64,000 bases of DNA from Ananas comosus (lineage: Eukaryota; Streptophyta; Magnoliopsida; Poales; Bromeliaceae). The DNA is taken from assembly GCF_001540865.1 (NCBI RefSeq), contig NC_033639.1, forward strand, positions 3,887,143-3,951,142, written 5' to 3'. The translations under genes were made by a program, and so were the position numbers. The notes under the pieces were generated by a model. It was given only the letters and a program-made list of their open reading frames with translations. It was not told the origin of the DNA and did no database searches. The number at the start of each line of letters is the position of its first letter. The first letter of the stretch is position 1. Shown here piece by piece: positions 35,478 through 44,845 of the stretch.

Positions 35478-37154
35478 GTAGGCCAACTCTGCAGTGCCGG
35501 CTTGTAGGGAGCGTCGACCCTCACAAGCATGTGCGAATGAGCACAAATGGCAAGCAAGCGTAATCAACGTCTCAAGTATCCAATCCTCATGCCTCTAACA
35601 TGGTAATAGCCACTAGCATCCAACGATCTAGTTCTATATCTCAAGATGAAGTTCCAACTCTTACTATACTTAGTGCCTCTAAGCATTACTATAGGTCAAG
35701 CACACCACCTATTCAATATTCCATTAGTGACCTTAACACTAGGTTCATACATGACCTTAGCTCAATGCCGCTCAATGACATTAGCCCAATTATTCTCAAG
35801 TAGTACAAGTCCCCAAGCCTCTTTATGGCTTACTAAGATCCTTTAAGTCTCAAGTAGGAATAGCTTTAAATGCATGAAAGTAATGCTCATTTTTACAATA
35901 GGAATTATGATTCCAAATCTCAATAGGATGCCAATCATGTACAAGTTCCACATGCTAGTTCTCTACTACATAGAGGCCTGAAAATTCATCACATATAACG
36001 TAGGCATGTTAAGCATCCTAAAATTCACAATAATTACATTAATCATGGAAATGCATGAATTTCTACTTTATGAAGTATAAAACAAAGGATATGAGAATTT
36101 CTCATATGCTAGGCTAGGTCAAACCCACCGAACTGTCTCGAAACCCTTCGTAAGCTCCAACGAAGGTGTCCTCTAGCCTTCTAGCACCCTATAGATGTAG
36201 AAATAAGGGTTAAACGAATCTTACGATCAACCCTAAACTCAAACATTAACCAACTTAAGCTAAGGTGGAGAGAACTCACCTCTAGAGTAAAATCTCTTCT
36301 CAAGCTTCAAAAGAAAGCTAGAATCCTTCCAATCTAATCTAGAGGAAGGTTCTAATCCAAGAGATTGAGCTCCAAAACCTCTAAATTCAAAATGCGCAAA
36401 ATCAAGCCTTAAAGTCTCATTCTAGGGTTTCATCTCAAAGAAACCCTCAAATCTCGAAATCTAGAGGAAAGAATAAGTCACTTACCTCTAAGAAGCTTCA
36501 ATCCAAGCTCAAAACTCTCTAAGTTCAAAGATCTTCCCCCAAACAAACTCCAAGTCCAAGCTCCAAGCCTCTACCAAGGTGGAAATGGCACTAAAGAGCA
36601 AAAGAGAAGATCAAGCCACCAAAAAACCCAAGCAAAAATCAAAGAAGAGGGAATGGGAAGGTGTGGAAGGGTCTCGTACCTCTCTCCCTGCTGTTCCAAG
36701 CTCAAGGGACAGCCCTAGGGGCGTGGGTGGTAATATAGAGATGCCACCTTGCAAAAACACCCCTGCAGTTTCGACCATTCAGAATTTGTCACTGCGTACC
36801 GGTATACGGGCCCGCGTACCGGTACACATCCCACGAAAATGCCAAACCCGAGCCTCGGGTTGGCTGGGAAGCTGCCTGTGTACTAGTACACGAGCCCGTA
36901 CCGGTACAACCATCAACCCTGTACCGGTACGCCATCAACTCTGTACCGGTACACAGCCTGCTGAAGGCCACCCGAGAGCTGACCAAAAATCCGACTTTTC
37001 GGGTTTTGGTGCAAAGCTTCAAACCTCAACTCTCGGGGTACGAGCCATAGGTCGGAATACTGTCAACGACCCACCAGAAAATCTGAAAAATCTCAGAACA
37101 CAAGCCAAACACTCGAATCTCGCAATTTGCAAAGGTCCAGTGCATTACAAGTAG

Positions 37155-38082
37155 CTTCTTTGGTGATTACCGGTGGATATTATTCATTTATCATGCCCGA
37201 TTTATTTGTTACTACTACCGTTTACCCCTCCTTCTGCTGGTGGGTACAACTTGTCTTCGTCGGCTTGTGGTAGCCACTTGAAAGGGGAGACATGTTTACA
37301 TGTTCTCACCCCCCATTATTTTCAGCTGACGCAGCTGAGATTGGTTGGGATACAGCGTGAGGTTGTAGCTAGTGGATGGTCATAGAGGTCCCGATCTACT
37401 GTATACTTTTTTGATTACTTCCTACGTAATATCAAATAGATATTAGTGGTTAGTATAGATCTTACCCTATACTTGTTATTAGATATCTACTTGTGGTGCA
37501 GTTGGTGATTTATACTTAATGTTTTGGATAATGTATGTATGAGTTTTGGATACTCATGATTTTGGAATACTTGTGGATTTCGGACTGAAATGGCTTTGGA
37601 TTCGGATTCAGAATGTGATTTTCTACCCCTCGCGATAGTGTTTTCAAAATAAAGGTTTCCATGTGGGAAACAGTTTTCAAAGTGGTTTTTTAGCTTTTTG
37701 AGGATTTTTCGACAAAACTAGACTTTCAAAGTAAAGCCTTCGTATGGGAGGTACTTTTAACTAGTAGGAATGAATGTGAATTTGACGTGGAATGGTTGCG
37801 ACTAAGAACGACTAGCTGTATGTTGTGAAATGATAATCTTTGCGACTCATGATTATTGTTTGTGTGAGTGGAGGTCATGGTTGATAATTATACTATGTGC
37901 TACGCCGTGCAAATACAAAAGGGACTGTCCATTCGTTTTCGAAAATTTTCTTTATTTGTGACGAGTCTGGTGCATCCTTGGGGGTCAAGGTTTAAAAAAA
38001 AGGGCAATTTTTTATTTACTCTGATTTATAAAGATAGCTCGATTTCGAATCGGCTTTCAAAAGGAAACCCCGGAGTGTGACA
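37155..38082 (+). repeat. Right part of the older split LTR-like sequence
   Basis: Continuation of 29668-30968. It ends CCCCGGAGTGTGACA, a typical Gypsy LTR end. No recognisable ORF. Together the three parts span about 3.6 kb of host sequence spread over 21 kb. Confidence 0.4.
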
Positions 38083-38084
38083 GC

Positions 38085-38600
38085 GAAAGGGGAGATTCTT
38101 GGCTTAATTGGTCAGCATCCTGTCCTGTGGCAGGAGGTCATGTTGGGCTGAGTCATGTTCGAAATAGCGTAAGGCTGGGTTAGGCTGAGTCATACTCAAA
38201 GTGGTATGAGGTTGGTTGGGCCGAGTCACAATCGAGATCCGTGAGCGTTGTGTCTATACGTTTTAAGTGAATTGATTGTGTATTTCTTATAGCTCAAGAT
38301 TTTGGGATTAATGATTAACGCCAATGATTCGACAAGTGGCATAAGAGCCAGTGGCCACGAGTTCAATTTTCGAATGCTGTGACTGTGTGCAGATGCATGA
38401 GAGAGAATTGTTGGTTTAAATTAGCCAGCATCTTACCTTGTGGTGGGAGGTCATGTTGAACAGAGTCATGTTCGAAATGGCATAAGGCTGGATTGGGTCG
38501 AGTCATACTCGAGGTGGCATGAGGCTAGTTGGGCCGAGTCATAATCAAAACCCGTGAGCACTATGTCTGTATGCTTTTAGTGAATTGATTGCGTATTTTA
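38085..38600 (+). repeat. Short direct repeat pair with PPT- and PBS-like motifs (TRIM candidate)
   Basis: A segment of about 200 bp at 38100-38300 recurs at 38412-38600 (shared blocks CAGCATC, GGGAGGTCATGTTG, GGGCCGAGTCA, AGTGAATTGATTG). The first copy is preceded by the polypurine-like GAAAGGGGAGATT and followed, after GATTCGACA (38334), by TGGCATAAGAGCCA at 38337-38350, close to an initiator-tRNA primer site. The second copy is preceded by a purine-rich GCATGAGAGAGAATT. LTR, PBS, about 77 bases, purine tract, LTR would be a miniature LTR element. The second copy loses similarity before a matching end, so this is tentative. Confidence 0.45.
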
Positions 38601-38706
38601 AAGAACTTTTCCAATAAGTTGATAGCTCTTCCTCCTTCAAAAAATGTGACTCAAATTTATTTCCTGCTTCGAGTGATCTGCGTGCATGTTCGGTCACATA
38701 TTCAAT

Positions 38707-38978
38707 GGGTAAATTGCATTGTTACCCTCTGAACTTTTGGCGAAGTTTCACTTTATCTCTTGAACTCCTAAAATGGACATCTAACACCCTAAACTCTAAT
38801 ATTTCGTTCATGTTACCCCTTCCGTCAGTTTTCCGTCAAGCTCCGTTAACCGGAAACTCACGGAAGGGGTGAAACGAATGAAATATTAGAGTTTAGGGTG
38901 TTAAATGTCTATTTTAGAAGTTTGGGGGGTTAAGTGAAACTCGCCAAAAGTTCAGGAGGTAGTAGTGCAATTTATCCC
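38707..38978. mobile_element. Foldback (inverted-repeat) element 1
   Basis: About 272 bp that pairs with itself almost end to end: GGGTAAATTGCA on the left, TGCAATTTATCCC on the right, with arms containing CTAACACCCTAAACTCTAATATTTCGTTC and its complement and a centre near the CCGTTAACCGG palindrome at 38839. No ORF. Such hairpin MITEs are common near plant genes. Confidence 0.8.
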
Positions 38979-39111
38979 GTTGCATTGTTACCCTTTTTAT
39001 CTTTAGAAACATTGTTCTAGAAAATATACTTAAATAAAATTTTTGTACTTTATTTCAGCCAATTAAAAATTTTTAAAATAAAAATATAAAAATAATTTAT
39101 AGTAAAAATTG
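38979..39111. other. AT-rich linker between two foldback elements
   Basis: Starts with GTTGCATTGTTACCC, which resembles the start of a foldback arm, so a truncated third copy is possible. The rest is AT-rich. Confidence 0.4.
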
Positions 39112-39382
39112 GAGTAAATTGCATTGTTTCCCCCTGAACTTTTGGCTAGTTTCACTTAACCCCCAAACACTTAAAATAGACATCTAACACCTTAAACTCT
39201 AATATTTTATTCGTTTTACTCCTTCCGTCAGCTTCCGGTTAACGGAGTTTGACGGAAAGCTGACGAAAGAGGTAACATGAACGAAATATTAGAGTTTAGG
39301 GTGTTAGATGTCCATTTTAGGAGTTCGAGGGGTAAAGTGAAACTTCGCCAAAAGTTTAGGGGGTAAGAATGCAATTTACCCC
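39112..39382. mobile_element. Foldback (inverted-repeat) element 2
   Basis: About 271 bp, same family and orientation as 38707-38978, with arms pairing GAGTAAATTGCATTG with the complement of GAATGCAATTTACCCC and a centre at CGGTTAACGGAG. The two copies differ at scattered positions, so they are separate insertions or an old duplication. Confidence 0.8.
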
Positions 39383-39423
39383 ATATTCAATCATACAAAA
39401 TTTTAATTTATAAAAATTAATGC

Positions 39424-40515
39424 TAAAAGGAATAATGGGTTAATTGCACTATCTGTCCCTAATCCTTATCATGGTATACAGTTCAGTTCCTAATTTTTTT
39501 TTTTTTGCTGCTATTAGATTCCTTAAATCTATATTGTTTTAGTTAGATCCCAACTATTCAAATTTTCATTAATTTAGCTCACTTCAATTCCAATAAAGCC
39601 CTAACTACTCATATAACGTACGTACGCGCCGATTTTGCGAGTTTTCGAAAGAGTTTAATGGCGCATAAGTAGTGTTGTAAAATATTTGATCCGTTTTCTA
39701 ATTAATTTAAAATAATTCAAAAATAAATTAGTAAATAAATAAATATCTATATACGTATATAATAAGATCATGCAAGAAATAAATTAAAATCGGGCCGGCT
39801 TGGAATGAGGCATGCACGAAGCACTGTCCTAGAGACAGAATTGCCCCTCCACGGCGAGGCTACGCGGCGGTTCGCTCTAGCGATACAGCTCCCTCGGAAT
39901 TCCCGAATCTCCTCCGTCGGCGCGGCTTCAGAGAAGTGCTAATTAAGTCTATTCCAGCTTTAGGGATCTCAGTTAGAAAACAACTTAGAAAAGAGGATCA
40001 AAGTAATTAATTTCTCAAAAATTGTAGTACTGATTATGAAGGCTCCGTTCTTTCTCTCTCAGACTCTTTCTCTTGTCCCATACATATGTGGTTCAAAAGA
40101 GAATTTGGTAAGGACCAAATATTAATGATCATAATTAGTGATCACTACGAAAGCGTGAATCAAGGAGAATGACATCTCCTTGATTTAAGCTACTGTCACC
40201 AAATTAATTGTCCAAAAAAGTTTTCACATAGAATAAGATTTCAAATTATGAAATAATACCAAATATATTAAAATAAATTAAGGATTAATAAAATTATCTT
40301 ATAAGATGAAAATTTTAAATTACAAATTAATACTAAATCTAACACCTAGTTCAGCACCAAGGATGCTAAATGCTCGATCGAGAAGAAATTAATAGTACGT
40401 GTTGCGTGCGAGGCAGAGATGTTCGAGCTTAGCGCAATAGGTGCGCATATAAGAGAAGAAGTAAAGACCAAAGTCAAAAACTAGATAAATATTAAAGACC
40501 AATAGTGCAATTAAT
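39424..40515. mobile_element. Possible non-autonomous element with short inverted ends
   Basis: The left end has TTAATTGCACTATCTGTCC (39435) and the right end has GACCAATAGTGCAATTAATT (about 40498), imperfect inverted repeats. The interior has a GC-rich patch at about 39790-39950 but no ORF with recognisable similarity. Most of it (39424-40230) recurs at 44043-44845. Class uncertain. Confidence 0.4.
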
Positions 40516-41065
40516 TATAAAAGTAATAAAGTAATCCCATTGCCCAGTAAAAAAAAAAAATCATGACGACAACATTTCAAAACATAAATAGCAGTTGAGA
40601 AACAATTAAAACTGTCTTAACTTATGCCACAACATATGAACTTATAAGCATGGAGATACTTTTGAAAGTAAAGCAAATGGCTTACTTTCCCATGTTTTTT
40701 AATTGATAGAGTATTCGAACCAATGATTAATACCTTCAGATATGATTGAGACGATTTGAATATTTGAGAAATTAAATTTTGTCATTTTTGAAATTATTTT
40801 AATGACTAATATATAAGATGAATTGAAGACTACTTGATCAGTAGGCAAAAATATTAATTCATTATAAAATTAAAGATATTAAAATATTCAAATAGTCTAA
40901 AATTATATATAACGTTGTGGATCGTCACGATGAGTAAAAGTAAACGCTTGTCCTGCACTTCCAGAAGGGTTCTTCTAGCTTTTATTTATCCAGTTTTCAA
41001 CTTTATAATAATACGTATATAACTTGTACGGAGACTTTTATTCCAGCTGCATGCTAGGAATTGAC
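40516..41065. other. AT-rich region downstream of the DUF761-like gene
   Basis: No ORF or repeat structure is recognised. As the gene reads on the minus strand, its 3' UTR would lie in the part next to 41066. Confidence 0.4.
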
Positions 41066-41551
41066 TTAACGGCCAAAAGCGTGAGCAGACCACTTGCGGA
41101 CGGCCGGCGGCGGCGGCGGCGGCGGTGGCGGGATGCAGTTCGCGAGGTCGGCAGCGCTGGCGGTCGCATCGGAGAAGTGCCTCTCGCGAACCATCCTGAT
41201 ATATTCTTCAGCTTTTAGTTTTATGTCGGGCTCCTTCACGTAGGATTTCGTGGGGTGCGGCATCGGCGCCGTCGCGGCAGCCACGGTGCTCCTTGTATCC
41301 GTCTGATGATCATCTGCATCTGCAGCTGCAGCTGCAGGGGAAGGCGCAGACGCCTCGACGGGCGGAATACCGTGACTGCGGTTTCGATTCGCCGGGGCTG
41401 CTGCGGAGGAGGACTGTGGCGGTCCCAGCGCCATCTTCGCGAGGACGAGCGACGACGTCTTGACGATGTTCACCGCGATCGCCGCCGACTTCTCGCACAA
41501 GGACCGGTGCCTCGGCCTGCCGGAAGCTTTGGCTTTGGCTGTAGGCATCAT
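41066..41551 (-). CDS. Small DUF761-like plant protein, single exon
   Basis: 161 aa, GC-rich coding sequence in an AT-rich setting, ATG ATG at 41551. The N terminus is basic (TAKAKASGRPRHR). Residues about 22-43 (SAAIAVNIVKTSSLVLAKMA) form a hydrophobic helix. An Ala/Ser/Pro-rich disordered part follows. Residues 109-124 (DIKLKAEEYIRMVRER) resemble the short C-terminal motif of the DUF761 (cotton fibre expressed) family, D-x-x-A-E-x-F/Y-I-x-x-x-R-E. After this come nine prolines (141-149) encoded by a CGG/CCG microsatellite, then VRKWSAHAFGR. Family members are small plant proteins, often basic with an N-terminal hydrophobic segment, of mostly unknown function. A TATA box lies about 110 bases upstream of the start. 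It is the only intact host gene I see. The extra tail after the motif is atypical, so the assignment is moderate. Confidence 0.65.
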   Translation of the reverse strand: MMPTAKAKASGRPRHRSLCEKSAAIAVNIVKTSSLVLAKMALGPPQSSSAAAPANRNRSHGIPPVEASAPSPAAAAADADDHQTDTRSTVAAATAPMPHPTKSYVKEPDIKLKAEEYIRMVRERHFSDATASAADLANCIPPPPPPPPPAVRKWSAHAFGR

Positions 41552-41675
41552 GCACGTACCCTTTTATTTTGTTTTTCTTTCTTTCTTCTAGATTTTTGTG
41601 ATCAGAAAAGAAGAGAGAGAATGTTGGGTGTTGAGTGCGGTTGGTGGAATGGAACCTGGGCTATTTTATAGAAGA
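41552..41675 (-). promoter_or_regulatory. TATA box and 5' UTR of the DUF761-like gene
   Basis: In gene sense TCTATAAAATAG (plus-strand 41661-41672), followed by a leader of about 80 bases rich in A and CT, with several in-line AGAAAG repeats, before ATGATG at 41551. Spacing suits a plant core promoter. Confidence 0.65.
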
Positions 41676-42384
41676 GAAACTGTAATATATGAAGGGATTT
41701 TGTCACATGGGAATAAATGAAAAGAGATTTGGTACTATTCTACGTTTGGAGGAGTAGGGGACAAGCAAATTAATATACAGGTATTGCAGAAGAAGAAAGA
41801 AGCATTTTTCAAATTGATGTGACTTGGTGCCGCTTTAGGAAAAGCACAAAAATTCGTTCCTGTATATGATTGGCATCCGATCAAATCTTTTTCTTATTAG
41901 AATATTGTTGGTAAAAATGTATACAGAACCCCTCACCTATAGCCCATTCTGATGCGGCGCCCTCAACTATTTTTTATTGGAGAGTATTTATGAAAACTTA
42001 CTGTACTTTAATTAACCTTTGGTAAACAGACTACTAAATTTTAAATTTTGGCTTTATAAATGTTTTCTTTTTTTTTTTTTGTTAAAGACTATGTAAACTT
42101 TATTATTTAGATACTTATCGTATCCGTATTTATTGTTTGTCTGGCATATTATCTTATAAAATTTTAAAATATAATAAATTATTTTTTTTTTCTATTTTGA
42201 CGGATGAAAATTTAAAACAATACAAACCAAATATAGGTTCATTGTATTTTTCAATCTCAATTCTCATTTATCATAACTAGAAAAGAAAAATTAATTTATT
42301 TGTATAGTAAGTTCTTACAAAATTATGGGGGAGATACACACTTAAAGAGCTCTATAGTACAGGGGTCTTTAATTATTCTTCTTT
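41676..42384. other. AT-rich upstream region of the DUF761-like gene
   Basis: No ORF. T-rich tracts at about 42065-42080 and 42183-42190. It would contain the upstream promoter of the DUF761-like gene. Nothing more specific is recognised. Confidence 0.4.
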
Positions 42385-42732
42385 GGAAAAGTCTACCTGT
42401 ACTCCTATAGGAAGGTGTATATCCTACACCCGTATGATCCAACGGCTATTATTAGATCACTAGCACAGTAGCAGCTAACTTCACTCCCCTTTTTATTTTT
42501 TCTTCCTAAAGCTAAACCCTACTACACATCTCTCTCTCTCTCTCTCCCCTACACCTCCTTCTCGGTCCCGCTCGCTCCCTCGGTCCCGCTCGCTCCCTCA
42601 CCTCTCTCTTGATCTCGCGCCTCTCTCGTCACCTCTCTCGTCATCTCGCGCTCTCCCCTTTCTCTTTCTCTCGCTCTCGCTCGTAGGGCACTCCACTCCA
42701 TCGGGCAGAAGTTCGGCAGCGCTCGTTCCACA

Positions 42733-43050
42733 TTAAAAAGCCTACAACTGATAGCAGTGTTTTGTGAAGCTTTAAGAATGGGTTCTCTTAAGTCATAAGG
42801 AGAAAGATTAACAATGCATACAATGTTCGCACTATAAACCTGATAAAGTATTCTATTAATTCAATAGAGTGCGTTCTCTTATGACAAAGAGTGTTTACAA
42901 CCTAAAGCTTAATAATAGTGTTCTATTAGTGTAAGTGTTCTTTTATGCCATAAGACGTGTCAGATTATCAAGCAGTATATGTCGCAAACAAATTCTATAA
43001 AAGTGGTTTAATTAGAGTGGTTCTTATGCTCTAAGGACTAAACCTGTATG
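42733..43050 (-). repeat. Inverted copy of the AATAGAAC-type tandem repeat
   Basis: Read on the minus strand it contains TTTATGCCATAA-like blocks, TAATAGAACACTATT, ATGACTTAAGAGAAC and CACTGCTATCAGTTGTAGG, matching the plus-strand array at 44846-46994 (for example the CTATCAGTTATAGG block at about 45069). It lies inside the inverted-repeat element. Confidence 0.65.
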
Positions 43051-43925
43051 ATAGAGTAAAGATGTATGCATACATTTCTAGCAACAATACATATATGCAA
43101 TCAACAAATTAATTTCAATACAAGTATTCAATGTATAGAATAAGAGAATATACTAGTAACCCAAACATGCTTTTTATACCTTATATTATACTAGTAAACC
43201 CTAATAGATTTTTCTATCATAACTAAAAAAAATTTATAAAATGCAGAAATATATGTGTGTTACTTTGGCTAAAATATTAAATGCTTGTATTTTTACAAAA
43301 TGCCAACAAATGTATAGACCAGCTGAGTAACCCTAAATAAAATGAATCAGTTAGTCAGTGAGGAATCGCGCCAGCACGCACAGAAGAACACTACTCAACC
43401 TAAACCTCTCAAATGATAAATTGCTATATTAAATTTAAATTAGAATAAAAAGATTATAGAAATTAAAAATATTCCTGTTGTGAGTAGATCCTTGTTCGGT
43501 TGTAGCGAATTAGCTCGAAATCGTTGCCCATTTCGGGACACTAGGATGCAAGAATGCGTCACAGTCTAGGATGTGACAGTTGAGCCAGTTGAGACGGCGA
43601 TACCTCTACCAATGTGAGCAGTGAGCGAGATGGGCACCTTCGAGGACGGTTGGGGACAGGAGCTTCTATCGGCGCGCTTCGCCTGCGAACATGCCCAGAA
43701 TGGACTGTATCTGGAGCGCGAGCGGCGAGCAAAGCGGAGAGAGAGAAAGAGAGAGATGAGAGCGAGAGGAAGTAAAACTATGCAGGGAGAGATGGCGAGA
43801 GGTCATTGTGCAGGGAAAGAGCGAGAAACACGAGAGATTTGTGTACTCATGTATGGAGAGAAGAGATGTGGAGAGCGAGAGGAGCGAGAGAGGAGAAGGC
43901 CGACACTGTGGTGTGTATAGTAGGG
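43051..43925. other. Interior of the inverted-repeat element, no gene supported
   Basis: AT-rich to about 43500, then GC-richer. A frame at 43621-43920 is rich in GAGA-type repeats and encodes mostly Arg/Glu low-complexity sequence; I do not regard it as a gene. Confidence 0.4.
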
Positions 43926-44042
43926 GTTGAAAAAAAATAAAAAGAGGGTGAGTTTAAAACTACTGTGCTAGTGGGTTAATACAGCGTTGATTTGATAGTT
44001 GTCAGAATATACATCTTTATTATAGGATACAGGTAACTTTTC

Positions 44043-44845
44043 AAGGATAATGGCGTAATTGCCTATCTGCACTAATCTTTATCTATGGTATATATACAGT
44101 TCATTCCTGAATATTTTTTTTTGCTGCTATTAGATTCCTTTAATCTATATTTTTTAGTTGAGATCCTCAACAATTCAAATTTTCATTAATTTAGCTACTT
44201 CATTCAATAAAGCTATATAATTGCCACCCCCCCCACCTACGCTTAACGTACGTAGCGCAGACGATTTGGAGTTTTCAAAGAGGTTTAATGGCCGCATAAG
44301 TAGTGTTTGTAAAATATTTGATCCTTTTCTTAATTAAATTAAAATATTACAAAAATAAATTAGTAATAATAAATAATCTATTTACTTATATAATAGATAT
44401 ATGCAAGAAACTAAATTAAATCGGCTGGCTTGAATGATGCATGCACGTAAGCACTGTCTAGGACAGAATTGCTCACGGCGTTCGCTCTAGCGATACATAA
44501 CTCCTCGGAATTCCGAATCTCTCCGTCGGCGCGGCTTCAGAGAAGTGCTAATGTAAGTCTATTACAGCTTTAGGGATCTTCATGCCATTAGAAACAACTT
44601 TGAAAAGAGGAATCAAAGTAATTAATTCTCAAAATTGTCAGTACTTGAGTATGAATTCCGCTTTTTCTCTCTCAGATCTTTCTCTTGTCCCATTACATAT
44701 GTGGTTTCAAAAGCAGAATTGGTAAGGACAAATATTAATGATCACAATTAGTGTATCACTACGAAAAGGTGAATCAAGGAGAATTCACATACTCCTTTGA
44801 TTTAAAGATAACTGTCACAATTATTGTCCAAAAAAATTTTATATA
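44043..44845. repeat. Indel-rich copy of 39424-40230
   Basis: The order of sequence follows 39424-40230 throughout, but with frequent single-base insertions and deletions, many in short homopolymers, and fewer substitutions. It may be another copy of the same element, a duplicated locus, or an uncorrected long-read patch. See findings. Confidence 0.8.

Larger units (their letters stand above)
30964..37154 (-). repeat. Solo Gypsy-type LTR, outermost of three nested LTRs
   Basis: Edges TGTCATGCCC at 30969 and TGCATTACA ending 37149, flanked by the direct repeat AGTAG (30964-30968 and 37150-37154). Leaving out the inserted 31961-35477 it is about 2.66 kb, the same length as the plus-strand LTR inside it, and it is a diverged reverse-complement relative: for example 35473-35560 matches 34540-34625 in inverse orientation. 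GTACCGGTAC palindromes cluster at about 36796-36950. No internal domain: solo LTR. Confidence 0.85.
42385..44042. mobile_element. Long terminal inverted repeat element (unclassified, possibly Mutator-like)
   Basis: The left 160 bases (from GGAAAAGTCTACCTGTAC) pair with the complement of the right end: shared blocks include CCTGTA, CACTAGCACAGTAG and CTTTTTATTTTTT, then CCCTACTA and a CT-rich tract on both sides. The interior has an inverted piece of the tandem repeat found at 44846-46994 (42733-43050) and no transposase frame. I find no clear 9-bp target duplication. The right arm carries indels and may be poorly sequenced. Mutator-like elements have arms of this length; class not proven. Confidence 0.5.

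Noticed and set aside
41255..41671. 138-codon frame on the plus strand over the DUF761-like gene
   Set aside because: Arg-rich shadow of the GC-rich minus-strand gene; no motif.
43621..43920. 99-codon frame in the inverted-repeat element
   Set aside because: Mostly Arg/Glu from GAGA repeats; no domain.
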